Assembly: GCA_023701165.1 (NCBI GenBank)
Contig: JAMPXL010000034.1
Coordinates: 1 to 8,048, forward strand
Direction of reading: 5' to 3'
DNA length: 8,048 nt
Source: Geothrix sp.
GTDB lineage: Bacteria; Acidobacteriota; Holophagae; Holophagales; Holophagaceae
Part shown: in pieces, positions 1 to 6,914 of the stretch
How the letters are laid out: the number at the start of each line of letters is the position of its first letter
Position numbering within the stretch: position 1 is the stretch's first letter
Made by a program: the position numbers and the translations under genes
The notes under the pieces: model-generated
Seen by the model: only the letters and a program-made list of their open reading frames with translations
Told to the model about the DNA's origin: nothing
The model's database searches: none

Positions 1-1220
1 AGCAGTATGTCTATCCCGACCTGCCCAAGGGCTACCAGATCACCCAGGGCCCCGTGGCCCTGATCGAGGGAGGCTGCCTGGAGATCCCGGGGGATCCGGC
101 TGTGCGCGGGAGTGCGGGGCCGGTGGCCATCCGCCTGGAGCGGGCCCATCTGGAGGAGGATGCCGGAAAGAGCAGCCATGATCAGCGGCCGGACGCCACC
201 CTGGTGGACCTCAACCGGGCCGGGGTCCCCCTGCTGGAGGTCGTGGGGGCACCGGACCTGAGAAGCCCCCAGGAGGCCTCGGAGTTCATGAAGGCCTTGC
301 ATCGCCTGGCGGTCTTCCTGGAGGTCTGCGATGGGAACCTGGAGGAGGGCAGCTTCCGCTGCGATGCCAACGTGAGCCTGCGGCGGGTGGGCGATGCGGC
401 CTTCGGCGCCCGGGTGGAGATCAAGAACCTCAATTCCTTCCGCTTCGTGAAGCAGGCCCTGGCCCACGAGATCGAGCGCCAGGGCGCTTTGTTGGCCGGC
501 GGCGGCACCGTGGCCCAGGAGACGCGGGGCTGGGACGCGGGGCTGGGAGAGACCCGGGCCCAGCGGGCCAAGGAAGCCGCCACGGACTACCGCTACTTTC
601 CGGAGCCGGACCTGCCCGCCCTGAGGGTGGCCGAGGAGGAGGTGGTCGCCCTCCGGGCCGCGCTGCCGGAGCTGCCGGAGGCCAGGGCCCGGCGGTGGCG
701 CTCAGCCTTCGGCCTCGGCGAGGAGGAGACCGCCACCCTGCTCCAGGACCCTGCCTTTGCGGCCTACTTCGAAACCGTGGCTGCCGTTTCCGGCCACGGC
801 AAGGCCGCGGCCCACTGGATGCTGGGCGAGGTGAGCCGGACCCTGAACGAGCAGGGAACTGGCATCGGCGCGTTCCCGCTGGCCCCGGAGGCCCTGGCGG
901 ACCTGGTGGGCCTCGTGGAATCCCGCCAGATCAGCTTCGGCGCCGCCAAGGAGCAGGTCTATCCCGCCCTTTTGAAGGGGGAGGGGACGGCGGCGGCCAT
1001 CGTCGCCCGGAAGGGGCTGGCGCAGGTCGGGGATCGTGGCGCCATCGAAAGCCTGGTGGCCGAGGTGCTGGCCGCCCATCCGGGGCCCGTGGCCCAGTTC
1101 CGGGCCGGCAAGCTGGGGCTTCAGGGGTTCCTGATGGGGCAGATCCTCAAGGCCGGCGGCGGCCGGCTGGATCCCAAGGTGGCCACCGAGGTGCTGTCGG
1201 AGGCCCTGGCCAAAGGCTGA
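1..1220 (+). CDS. gatB: Aspartyl/glutamyl-tRNA(Asn/Gln) amidotransferase subunit B, 5'-truncated by the window edge
   Basis: GatB is the tRNA-binding, ATP-dependent subunit of the cytoplasmic GatCAB complex. The complex converts Glu-tRNA(Gln) and/or Asp-tRNA(Asn) to the amidated forms, using ammonia supplied by GatA. The first complete codon is at position 3 and about 405 residues are visible. GatB is usually about 475-480 residues, so some 70-75 N-terminal residues lie upstream. Visible family motifs, in order, are YPDLPKGYQITQ at the open end, RAHLEEDAGKSSHD, DLNRAGVPLLEVV (the GatB signature), EGSFRCDANVSLR, EIKNLNSFRFVKQAL and KEAATDYRYFPEPDLP. A C-terminal GatB/YqeY-type helical domain ends with GFLMGQILKAGGGRLDP. 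No frame disruption was seen. gatC and gatA are not in the window. The ATG at 54 is internal to the conserved region and is not the true start. Confidence 0.97.
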   Translation, partial: QYVYPDLPKGYQITQGPVALIEGGCLEIPGDPAVRGSAGPVAIRLERAHLEEDAGKSSHDQRPDATLVDLNRAGVPLLEVVGAPDLRSPQEASEFMKALHRLAVFLEVCDGNLEEGSFRCDANVSLRRVGDAAFGARVEIKNLNSFRFVKQALAHEIERQGALLAGGGTVAQETRGWDAGLGETRAQRAKEAATDYRYFPEPDLPALRVAEEEVVALRAALPELPEARARRWRSAFGLGEEETATLLQDPAFAAYFETVAAVSGHGKAAAHWMLGEVSRTLNEQGTGIGAFPLAPEALADLVGLVESRQISFGAAKEQVYPALLKGEGTAAAIVARKGLAQVGDRGAIESLVAEVLAAHPGPVAQFRAGKLGLQGFLMGQILKAGGGRLDPKVATEVLSEALAKG

Positions 1221-1279
1221 GCCCCGCCCCATGCTGGCTTCAAGCCCGAAGCAGGCGCGGAGGGCCACGTAGAGGCACA

Positions 1280-1301
1280 GCCGGCGCCCGAAGGGTGCGG
1301 C
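1280..1301 (+). other. GC-rich stem-loop between gatB and the zinc-ribbon gene
   Basis: The 5' arm at 1280-1289 pairs with the 3' arm at 1293-1301 across a GAA loop. The stem has nine base pairs, including one G-U wobble, with one bulged G. It lies 60 nt after the gatB stop and ends just before the GGGAG ribosome-binding site (1304-1308) of the next gene. No T-run follows, so it is not a canonical intrinsic terminator. It could be a weak terminator, an RNA-processing or stability element, or a structure affecting translation of the downstream gene. The pairing is seen directly; the role is inferred. Confidence 0.35.
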
Positions 1302-1315
1302 ACGGGAGATGACGC

Positions 1316-1606
1316 ATGAGCAACGAGATCCCCTCCGCCCTGTCCGCCTGTCTTCCCGGGGTGGGCCATGTGTGCCAGGGCTGTGGCCGGATCATCGTGG
1401 ATGCGGTGGAAACGCCCGGGGAGCCCTTCCGCTGCCCCGACTGCCATTCCACGGCTCCCGCCCTGGAGGATGAGCTGACCCGGGCGGCCCTGGCCGACCG
1501 GGAGCCCATCGGCAAGGCCGCCGATGACCACCCCACGGTCTGGCGGCTGGTGACGGTGATCGCCTTTGCCGTGGTGGCCCTCGCCATCGTCTTCTGGAAG
1601 CGGTAG
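1316..1606 (+). CDS. Small zinc-ribbon protein with C-terminal transmembrane anchor, function unknown
   Basis: This 96-residue protein does not match a named family I recognise. Two CxxC knuckles (C20-C23 and C40-C43), 16 residues apart, form a rubredoxin-like or zinc-ribbon metal site. An acidic linker follows at about 51-72. One hydrophobic helix at about 75-94 sits at the extreme C-terminus and ends in Lys-Arg. This is tail-anchor topology, so the zinc ribbon should face the cytoplasm. The ATG is preceded by GGGAG (1304-1308) at 7-nt spacing. The gene lies 95 nt after gatB and 70 nt before the PLP enzyme gene, on the same strand. The Cys pairs and the helix make a real protein likely. The binding partner (nucleic acid, protein or just structural zinc) cannot be told from the sequence. 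Confidence 0.8.
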   Translation: MSNEIPSALSACLPGVGHVCQGCGRIIVDAVETPGEPFRCPDCHSTAPALEDELTRAALADREPIGKAADDHPTVWRLVTVIAFAVVALAIVFWKR

Positions 1607-1640
1607 GCCGGATCGGGCGTCCCGCCTATGCTGGGAGGCT

Positions 1641-1655
1641 GGAGCCCGAGGCTCC
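1641..1655 (+). other. Perfect 6-bp GC stem-loop upstream of the PLP enzyme gene
   Basis: GGAGCC (1641-1646) and GGCTCC (1650-1655) are perfect inverted repeats around a CGA triloop. They lie in the 70-nt gap between the zinc-ribbon gene and the PLP enzyme gene, 21 nt before the latter's ATG. No T-tract follows. The loop resembles that of the stem-loop at 1280-1301 (short C-rich/GAA or CGA loop closed by G). Its role, as a weak terminator or leader structure, is inference. Confidence 0.3.
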
Positions 1656-1676
1656 GCCACACCCGATGAGGCCCGC

Positions 1677-2870
1677 ATGCCCAAGCCCTGGGGACCCACC
1701 ACCACCGCCATCCACGCCGGGAAGCGCTTCAATCCCACCCGGGCGGTGACCACGCCCATCTTCCAGACCTCCGTGTTCCAGCTCATGGAAAACCGGGAGG
1801 GCGCCGAATTCGCGGCCAGCATCGAGCCGCCGGCCTTCTACACCCGCTGGGGCAATCCCAACGCCAGCGAAGTGGAAGCCGTGCTGGCGGAGCTGGAGGG
1901 CGCCGAGCGGGCCCTGGTGGCGGCCTCGGGCATGGCAGCCTTCGCCCTGGTCTTCGAGGCCTTCCTGAAACAGGGCGACCACGTGGTGGCCCCCGCCGCC
2001 ATCTACCTGGGCACTGAGCAGCTCCTCCGCCGCTGGGAAGCCGAGCGGGGCCTGAGCATCACCTGGATCCAGAACACGCTGGACCTGGGCGAGTGGGAGG
2101 CGGCCCTCCGGCCGTCGACCCGCATGATCTGGGTGGAGACACCCTCGAACCCCACCCTGGCCATCACGGACCTGGCGGCCGTGGCGGCCCTGGGCAGGAA
2201 GCACGGCATCCGCACCGTGGCGGACAACACCTTCCCCAGCCCCATCCACACCCGGCCCCTCCAGTTCGGCTTCGACCTGAGCGTGGCTTCGGCCACCAAG
2301 TACCTGGCGGGCCACTCGGACGTGGTGGCGGGAGTCATCGCCGGGTCCGACGCCGACGTGGTGGCCTGCTGGCACCTCACCAAGATCATGGGCCCGACCC
2401 TGGATCCCATGGCCGCCTGGCTGCTGCACCGCGGGCTCAAGACCCTGGCGCTGAGGGTCAAGCGGGCCTCGGACAATGCCCAGGCCCTGGCCCAGTGGCT
2501 GCTCTGGCAGCCCCACGTGGCCCGGGTGGACTACCCCGGCCTGCCCACCCACCCCGGCCACGACATCGCCGGCCGGCAAATGGAGACAGGCTTCGGCGCC
2601 ATGATCGGCTTCGAACTCCGGGCAGGCCTGGAGGCGGGCCAGCGCTTCTGCGAGGCCCTGGAGGTCGTCACCCGGGGCGTGAGCCTGGGCGGCGTGGAAA
2701 GCCTCATCCAGCACCCCGCCAGCATGAGCCACCTGAAAACGCCCCCCGAGGTGAAAGCCCGCCTGGGCATCTCGGATGGCCTGCTGCGGTTTTCCGTGGG
2801 CATCGAAGACCAGGCCGACCTGGTGGCGGACCTGGAGCAGGGCTTCAAGGCCGCGGCGGAGGGCCGATGA
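1677..2870 (+). CDS. PLP-dependent trans-sulfuration enzyme (cystathionine gamma-synthase / O-acyl-homoserine sulfhydrylase family, MetZ-like)
   Basis: This is a fold-type I PLP enzyme of the Cys/Met metabolism family, 397 residues long. Recognisable elements are YTRWGNPN (Y55 and R57, phosphate contact from the neighbouring subunit), SGMAA (84-88, cofactor phosphate loop), Y110 in AIYLGT (the active-site tyrosine that stacks on PLP), ETPSNPT (154-160), VADNTF with D183 (pyridine nitrogen partner), and SATKYLAGHSD with the Schiff-base lysine K208. The C-terminal part has SLGGVESLIQHPASMSH and LLRFSVGIED, whose arginine binds the substrate carboxylate. Length fits CGS/MetZ (about 390-400) better than classical MetY (about 430). 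Motifs alone do not separate gamma-synthase, sulfhydrylase and gamma-lyase activities. The start at 1677 follows a GAGG (1668-1671) at 5-nt spacing; the upstream extension to 1566 overlaps the previous gene and looks non-native. Its stop overlaps the start of the ThiS-like gene, which points to a sulfhydrylase using a protein-bound sulfur donor (inference). Confidence 0.92.
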   Translation: MPKPWGPTTTAIHAGKRFNPTRAVTTPIFQTSVFQLMENREGAEFAASIEPPAFYTRWGNPNASEVEAVLAELEGAERALVAASGMAAFALVFEAFLKQGDHVVAPAAIYLGTEQLLRRWEAERGLSITWIQNTLDLGEWEAALRPSTRMIWVETPSNPTLAITDLAAVAALGRKHGIRTVADNTFPSPIHTRPLQFGFDLSVASATKYLAGHSDVVAGVIAGSDADVVACWHLTKIMGPTLDPMAAWLLHRGLKTLALRVKRASDNAQALAQWLLWQPHVARVDYPGLPTHPGHDIAGRQMETGFGAMIGFELRAGLEAGQRFCEALEVVTRGVSLGGVESLIQHPASMSHLKTPPEVKARLGISDGLLRFSVGIEDQADLVADLEQGFKAAAEGR

Positions 2871-3067
2871 AGCTGCACCTCAACGGCGACCTTCGCGACG
2901 CGCCGGACCTGGCCACGGTGGCAGACCTGGCCCACTGGCTGGGCCTGCCCGCCTTCGGCAGTGCCGTGGAGCTGAACGGTGAAGTCATCCGCCGGGCCGA
3001 CCACCCGGCCACTCCCCTGAAGGAGGGGGATCGGCTGGAGGTGGTGCGGCTGGTGGGCGGGGGCTGA
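2867..3067 (+). CDS. thiS: ThiS/MoaD-family sulfur carrier protein (ubiquitin-like)
   Basis: The 66-residue protein begins MKLHLNGDLRDAPDLATVAD and ends RLEVVRLVGGG. The pattern is that of ThiS: an N-terminal beta strand with NG, a central AVELNGEVI strand, an LKEGDRLEVVRLV strand, and a free C-terminal Gly-Gly tail. In this family the tail is adenylated by a ThiF/MoeB-type E1 and converted to a thiocarboxylate that donates sulfur for the thiazole of thiamine. The ATG overlaps the upstream stop as ATGA, and a GGAGGG (2858-2863) lies inside the 3' end of the PLP gene. Translational coupling is therefore likely. No thiG, thiF, thiO or thiH lies in the window. Given the neighbour, the carrier may serve methionine or cysteine synthesis (HcyS-like or CysO-like) instead of, or besides, thiamine; the gene symbol reflects family only. 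The tail has three glycines, as in some bona fide ThiS proteins. Confidence 0.85.
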   Translation: MKLHLNGDLRDAPDLATVADLAHWLGLPAFGSAVELNGEVIRRADHPATPLKEGDRLEVVRLVGGG

Positions 3068-3071
3068 TGGG

Positions 3072-4757
3072 CTAGTTGATGGTGATGGTGTATCCGAAGG
3101 TCCCTGTGAGGCTGGTGGCGCCTGCGCGGACGCGGGCGGCATAGGTCCCCGCGGGCAGGCTGTTGAGGTTCAAGGTGCGGGTGCTGCCCGCATTGCCGTA
3201 GCTGCCGGCCACCCAGCCGCCGGGGCCCAGGAGCTCCAGGTAGAAGTCCTGACCCCCCGTGGGCGTCATGGTGAGGGTGCGGGCGCCGCCCCCATGGACA
3301 AAGCGCCAGGCCTGGCTCTGATCCCGGTCGTAGTAGAGGTTGGCGCTGGGCGCGTAGGTCTGGAGGGTGCCGCTGGCGCTCAGGGGGATGGCGCTGGTCT
3401 GCCAGAGGGCGGTGGTGTTGAAGTACCCCGTGGCCGGATCCGGGTTGGGCACCGATTCCTTGGCGAGTTCCGTGACCGCGGCGGCCCAGCCGGCGGCGGT
3501 CATGCGGCTCTGGACCCCCAGCAGGTAGCTCGGGAAGCAGCCCAGGGTGGCCTGCTCATACTCCCCCACGCCGTTGGGCAGGGTCGCGGTGGACCGCGCG
3601 GCCGCCCAGAGGGTGTTCAATCCCGTGGCCCCGCCGCCCAGCACGTTCTTCCAGAGGCCCCAGAGGCCGATCGCGATGGATCCTCGCGCGAACTCGCCCT
3701 TGGCGGCGCCGGGCACATAGGTGTGGTCCGTGAGGTCGAAGACATCCACCTGGGGCAGGCCCGCCCCGTCCACGTAGCTGTCGAGCAGGCGGCTGTCGTT
3801 GCGCACGGCGGCCACGAGGAAATCCGAAAAACCCGCCACGAAGGCGGCGGTGGATTCGCTCTGCACCCCGCGGTCGACCCAGACATTGTCGTTGTCCCGG
3901 CGCAGGAGGGAGAGGGCGCTGCTGCCGTCGGCCCTGTAGCTGCCATCGGCGAAGAGCAGGCGGGCGAAGGTCTCCTGGAGCACGCCATCGTCCCACTCGT
4001 CGGTTTCGGTCTGGGCGGCGCCGCTGCCCAGGCCGTACACCCCGTGGCTGAAGATGGCCCGCTGGCTGTCCGTCACCAGGTAGGCGCCCGTGGACGTGAG
4101 GGTGAGGGCCGGATAGGTGCGGGCCTGGTCCGCCGGGCTGGTGCTGGTGGTCCAGAAGGTGTGGAGGTTGGGGAGGCGCAGGGTGGTGGAGGCGTCCATG
4201 TCGCGCACCGCCGCGCCGAAGGTCACGGCCTGGTCGGCGATGTTGAAGGCCCCGGCGATGCGGTTGCTGGTCAGGGCGGTGACGGCGAGGGTGCCGTCCC
4301 GGTCCGCCAGGAAGGTGTTGCTGGTGACGCTCCAGACCGGAATGGCGGTGAAGGCGGCGAGGTCCGCCGTTGCGGGGAGGGGGGCGTTCTTCACGCTGCC
4401 GCGCAGGAAGAAGCTGTTGGGATCCGCGCTGGGCACCTGGTACTGGGCATAGACCCGCACGTAGACCGACAGGCCCCGGGGCACCGTGGCCAGGCCGGTG
4501 CCATCGTTTCCCAGGTATCCGGAGGCCAGCAGGGCGTTGGAGGACCCATCGCGCACCTCGGCCCAGCAGTACCGGGCTGGCCTCAGGGTGGTGGCCCCGA
4601 AGCCCGAGGCGCCGAGGGTCCGCTTTTCGAACTGGGCCTGGAGGGTGATCTGGGCGTCGGCGCCGGAGGAGGACGGGGTGCCAGAGCCACCGCCGCAGGC
4701 GGCCAGGAGGAGGAGGGCCCAGAGGGCCGTGAAGCATCGCCAGGATCGAAGGCGCAT
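3072..4757 (-). CDS. Large secreted lipoprotein with PPC-like C-terminal domain, possible catalytically dead metalloprotease homologue
   Basis: The protein has 561 residues. A lipoprotein signal peptide with a hydrophobic core at 9-20 ends in LAAC with the lipid-carrying C21. Glycine at +2 favours the outer membrane. A Gly/Ser-rich linker (22-34) follows, then a beta-rich region (about 36-230). A helical middle (about 250-430) contains DEWDDGVLQETFARLLF, AAFVAGFSDFL and GEFARGSIAIGLWGLW. The C-terminus (about 473-561) resembles the bacterial pre-peptidase C-terminal (PPC) fold and includes LNSLPAGTYAARVRAG. From memory, the middle resembles secreted HExxH proteases with a later GEG glutamate. 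Here the corresponding positions read Q261, A265 and A308, so zinc binding would be lost (inference). The ATG at 4757 is preceded by GGAG (4763-4766) and directly starts the signal peptide; the longer frame to 5063 would bury it. The gene lies 68 nt after ribD and may have its own promoter. Its stop is 4 bp from that of the thiS-like gene. Confidence 0.85.
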   Translation of the reverse strand: MRLRSWRCFTALWALLLLAACGGGSGTPSSSGADAQITLQAQFEKRTLGASGFGATTLRPARYCWAEVRDGSSNALLASGYLGNDGTGLATVPRGLSVYVRVYAQYQVPSADPNSFFLRGSVKNAPLPATADLAAFTAIPVWSVTSNTFLADRDGTLAVTALTSNRIAGAFNIADQAVTFGAAVRDMDASTTLRLPNLHTFWTTSTSPADQARTYPALTLTSTGAYLVTDSQRAIFSHGVYGLGSGAAQTETDEWDDGVLQETFARLLFADGSYRADGSSALSLLRRDNDNVWVDRGVQSESTAAFVAGFSDFLVAAVRNDSRLLDSYVDGAGLPQVDVFDLTDHTYVPGAAKGEFARGSIAIGLWGLWKNVLGGGATGLNTLWAAARSTATLPNGVGEYEQATLGCFPSYLLGVQSRMTAAGWAAAVTELAKESVPNPDPATGYFNTTALWQTSAIPLSASGTLQTYAPSANLYYDRDQSQAWRFVHGGGARTLTMTPTGGQDFYLELLGPGGWVAGSYGNAGSTRTLNLNSLPAGTYAARVRAGATSLTGTFGYTITIN

Positions 4758-4825
4758 GGGGACTCCGGTAGGGTGGGAACCCGTGGATGGTTCAAGGGTC
4801 GTGCCAGGAACAGGCGTGGGCCAGC

Positions 4826-5953
4826 CTACCGCCAGACTTCCCAGCGGCCGCCGGGCCAGCGGGCCTGGGTCCGGAGCTGCCACTCCCGCGGGAACAGCAG
4901 ATCCAGCGGGGTTCCCCCGGCGGGGGCATCTCCCAGGAACCGATGGAACTCGTCCCCGAGGCCCTGGTCCAGGAAGGCGCGGACCAGGGTTCCGCCGCCC
5001 TCCACCAGCACCCGGCCCACCCCGCGGGCGGCCAGTTCGTGCAACAGGTGGCGCAAACTGCATCCCCGGGGGCCGGGCGGCAGGCGGAGGTCCTCCACCC
5101 CCCGCAGGGGGCCGGGGTCCCCGGTGACGGCCCGGAGGGCGGGCTGGCCCGCCACGGGCTGCCAGACCCGCGCCCCGGCGGGCACCTGGCCCGCATTGTC
5201 CATGACCACCCGGTGGAAGGTCCGATGGGGGGGCGTGGGGGCCGGCCAGCGGTCCGTGAGCTGGGGGTCGTCCACCTCGGCGGTGTGCCGTCCCACCACG
5301 ATGGCTTCGGAAGCCCGCCGCAGGGCGTGGCCCAGGCGCTGGACTTCGGGCGGGGTGATGGGGGTGGTCCGGCCCTCGGGTCCCAGGGCCTCGTCCGACC
5401 CCAGGGCCAGCTTGAGGCTCACCCAGGGCAGGCCCGTGCGGATGAGCTTGAAGAAGGGCGCGTGGAAGCGGGCGCAGGCCCCGCCCAACACACCTTCTTC
5501 CACCTCCAGCCCCTGGGCCCGGAGGATGGCCAGGCCGCCGCCGTCCACGCGGGGGTTGGGGTCGCGCACGCCCACCACCACGCGGGCGATGCCCGCCTGG
5601 ATGAGGGCCAGGGTGCAGGGGGGGGTGCGGCCCTGGTGGCAGCAGGGCTCCAGGGTCACGTAGGCCGTGGCGCCCCGCACATCCTCGTCCCGGGTTTCGG
5701 CGTCCCGCAGAGCCATGATTTCGCCGTGGGGATCCCCGGCCCGGGTATGGACCCCGGCCCCCAGCACGCGGCCCGCCTTCACCAGGACGCAGCCCACGGG
5801 GGGGTTCGGGCTCGACAGGCCGATGCCCCTCAGGCCCTCCTGGATGGCCAGGGCCATGAAGCGCTCGTCCCCGACCAGGAGGGCGGGGTCGGGCCAGGGG
5901 CCGCCGGTGGCCAGGGCCCAGGCGGCCTCGGGGGTGAGCGCCAGGTCAGGCAT
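4826..5953 (-). CDS. ribD: Bifunctional riboflavin biosynthesis deaminase/reductase RibD
   Basis: RibD carries out two steps of riboflavin synthesis in the cytoplasm: deamination of the GTP-derived diaminopyrimidine, then NADPH-dependent reduction of the ribosyl side chain. The protein has 375 residues, a normal family length. The deaminase domain (about 29-150) shows SPNPPVGCVLV, the zinc-site residues H76, C104 and C113, the catalytic E78 in HGE, and LEPCCHQGRTPPC. DPNPRVDGGG (131-140) follows. The reductase domain (about 175-375) begins GLPWVSLKLA and includes AIVVGRHTAEVDDPQLTDR and VLVEGGGTL. Two oddities are HGE in place of the usual HAE, and GSDEA in place of SLDGR at the start of the reductase domain, where the aspartate is kept. 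I chose the ATG at 5953, which overlaps the ftsY stop as ATGCCTGA and suggests coupling. About 28 residues precede the usual start region, so a later start at M33 is possible. No other rib genes are in the window. Confidence 0.95.
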   Translation of the reverse strand: MPDLALTPEAAWALATGGPWPDPALLVGDERFMALAIQEGLRGIGLSSPNPPVGCVLVKAGRVLGAGVHTRAGDPHGEIMALRDAETRDEDVRGATAYVTLEPCCHQGRTPPCTLALIQAGIARVVVGVRDPNPRVDGGGLAILRAQGLEVEEGVLGGACARFHAPFFKLIRTGLPWVSLKLALGSDEALGPEGRTTPITPPEVQRLGHALRRASEAIVVGRHTAEVDDPQLTDRWPAPTPPHRTFHRVVMDNAGQVPAGARVWQPVAGQPALRAVTGDPGPLRGVEDLRLPPGPRGCSLRHLLHELAARGVGRVLVEGGGTLVRAFLDQGLGDEFHRFLGDAPAGGTPLDLLFPREWQLRTQARWPGGRWEVWR

Positions 5954-6857
5954 CCAGCAGGCCGTCCACAAAGGCCTCGGCGTCGAAGGGGATGAGGTCA
6001 TCCACCCCCTCGCCCACGCCCACGAAGGCGATGGGTAGGTTCAGGCGGTCCAGGATGGGCACCACCACCCCGCCCTTGGCGCTGCCGTCCAGCTTGGTGA
6101 GCACCAGGTCCGTGACCCCCGCGACCCGGGCGAAGACCTCGGCCTGCTGGAGCCCGTTCTGGCCCGTGGTGGCGTCCAGCACCAGCAGCACGCGGTGGGG
6201 CGCCCCGGGGATCACCTTCTGGAGGCTGCGGTGGATCTTGTCCAGCTCTTTCATGAGGTGGTCCTTGGTGTGGAGCCGCCCCGCCGTATCGATGAGCACC
6301 CAGGGCGTGCCCTTGGCCAGGGCGCTGGTGGCCCCGTCGAAGGCGATGGCTGCCGGATCCCCGCCCATCTGGTTGCGGATGACGGGCACGCCGGCCCGCT
6401 CGCCCCAGCGCTCCAGCTGATCGATGGCGGCGGCGCGGAAGGTGTCGCCCGCCACCACCAGCACGCCGTCCCCCTGGCCCTTCAGGTGGGCGGCCAGCTT
6501 GCCCAGGGTGGTGGTCTTGCCCACGCCGTTGACACCCACCAGCAGCACCACCTGAGTGCCGGAAGCGGAGAAGGGGTGCGCGGGCCGCCGGCGCAGGAGC
6601 TTCAGCAGCTCGTCCTTGAGGATGGCCTTGGGGTCGATGTCGGCGCCGCCCCTCAGCTCGAAACGGAGGCGGGCCATGAGCTGATCCACGGCCTTCACGC
6701 CCAGGTCCGCCTGGAGCAGCAGGTCCTCCAGCTCCTCCATCTGGGTCTCGTCCAGGCGCCGCAGGCCCAGCAGGCGGCCCATGGGGGCCAGCACCAGCTC
6801 CTGGGTGCGCTTCAGCCCCTGCTTGAATTTGTCGAACAGGCCACCCAGAAGACCCAC
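5946..6857 (-). CDS. ftsY: Signal recognition particle receptor FtsY (SRP-family GTPase)
   Basis: FtsY docks SRP-ribosome complexes at the inner membrane and, by reciprocal GTP hydrolysis with Ffh, hands nascent membrane proteins to SecYEG. The 303-residue protein consists of an N domain (about 1-95) and a G domain (about 100-303). GTPase motifs are complete: G1 GVNGVGKTTT (108-117), the SRP-specific insertion-box region DTFRAAAIDQL (138-148), G3 DTAGR (190-194), G4 TKLDG (254-258) and the closing GVGE (280-283). There is no long acidic A domain, so this is the short NG-type receptor. The hydrophobic/basic start (VGLLGGLFDKFKQGLKR) is the likely lipid-binding helix. I chose the GTG at 6857 because a GAGG lies 5 nt upstream (6863-6866) and the product then starts like other FtsY proteins. 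A GTG two codons earlier (6863) is an alternative. The frame stays open to 7082 but that extension is Arg/Pro-rich and unlike FtsY. ribD follows with an 8-nt overlap. Confidence 0.96.
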   Translation of the reverse strand: MGLLGGLFDKFKQGLKRTQELVLAPMGRLLGLRRLDETQMEELEDLLLQADLGVKAVDQLMARLRFELRGGADIDPKAILKDELLKLLRRRPAHPFSASGTQVVLLVGVNGVGKTTTLGKLAAHLKGQGDGVLVVAGDTFRAAAIDQLERWGERAGVPVIRNQMGGDPAAIAFDGATSALAKGTPWVLIDTAGRLHTKDHLMKELDKIHRSLQKVIPGAPHRVLLVLDATTGQNGLQQAEVFARVAGVTDLVLTKLDGSAKGGVVVPILDRLNLPIAFVGVGEGVDDLIPFDAEAFVDGLLDA

Positions 6858-6914
6858 GCCCACCTCGCGGATCCAGTCTACCGAAGCGGCGAGGGTTCCT
6901 GGGCCCAGATCGGC

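Noticed and set aside
1237..1252. GCTTC/GAAGC inverted repeat just after gatB as a terminator
   Set aside because: The stem is only 5 bp with a 6-nt loop and no T-run; the stem at 1280-1301 is stronger.
2514..2519. CACGTG hexamer inside the PLP gene, and another at 1980-1985, as further parS candidates
   Set aside because: The flanks do not match GTTn/nAAC and both fall in conserved coding sequence.
1626..2732. A 368-codon minus-strand open frame opposite the PLP enzyme gene
   Set aside because: The translation is Gly/His/Gln-rich with no motif, while the plus frame has all catalytic residues of a known family.
4758..4825. Possible promoter (a TTGAAC-like -35) in the gap between ribD and the lipoprotein gene
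   Set aside because: No acceptable -10 element lies at 16-18 nt spacing, so only the GGAG ribosome-binding site could be supported.
3294..5663. A 789-codon plus-strand open frame antisense to the lipoprotein and ribD genes
   Set aside because: It is Gly/Arg/Pro-rich low-complexity translation spanning two well-supported minus-strand genes. Long antisense open frames are expected at this GC content.
4787..5995. A 402-codon plus-strand open frame opposite ribD
   Set aside because: It is a shadow frame with biased composition; RibD on the minus strand is unambiguous.
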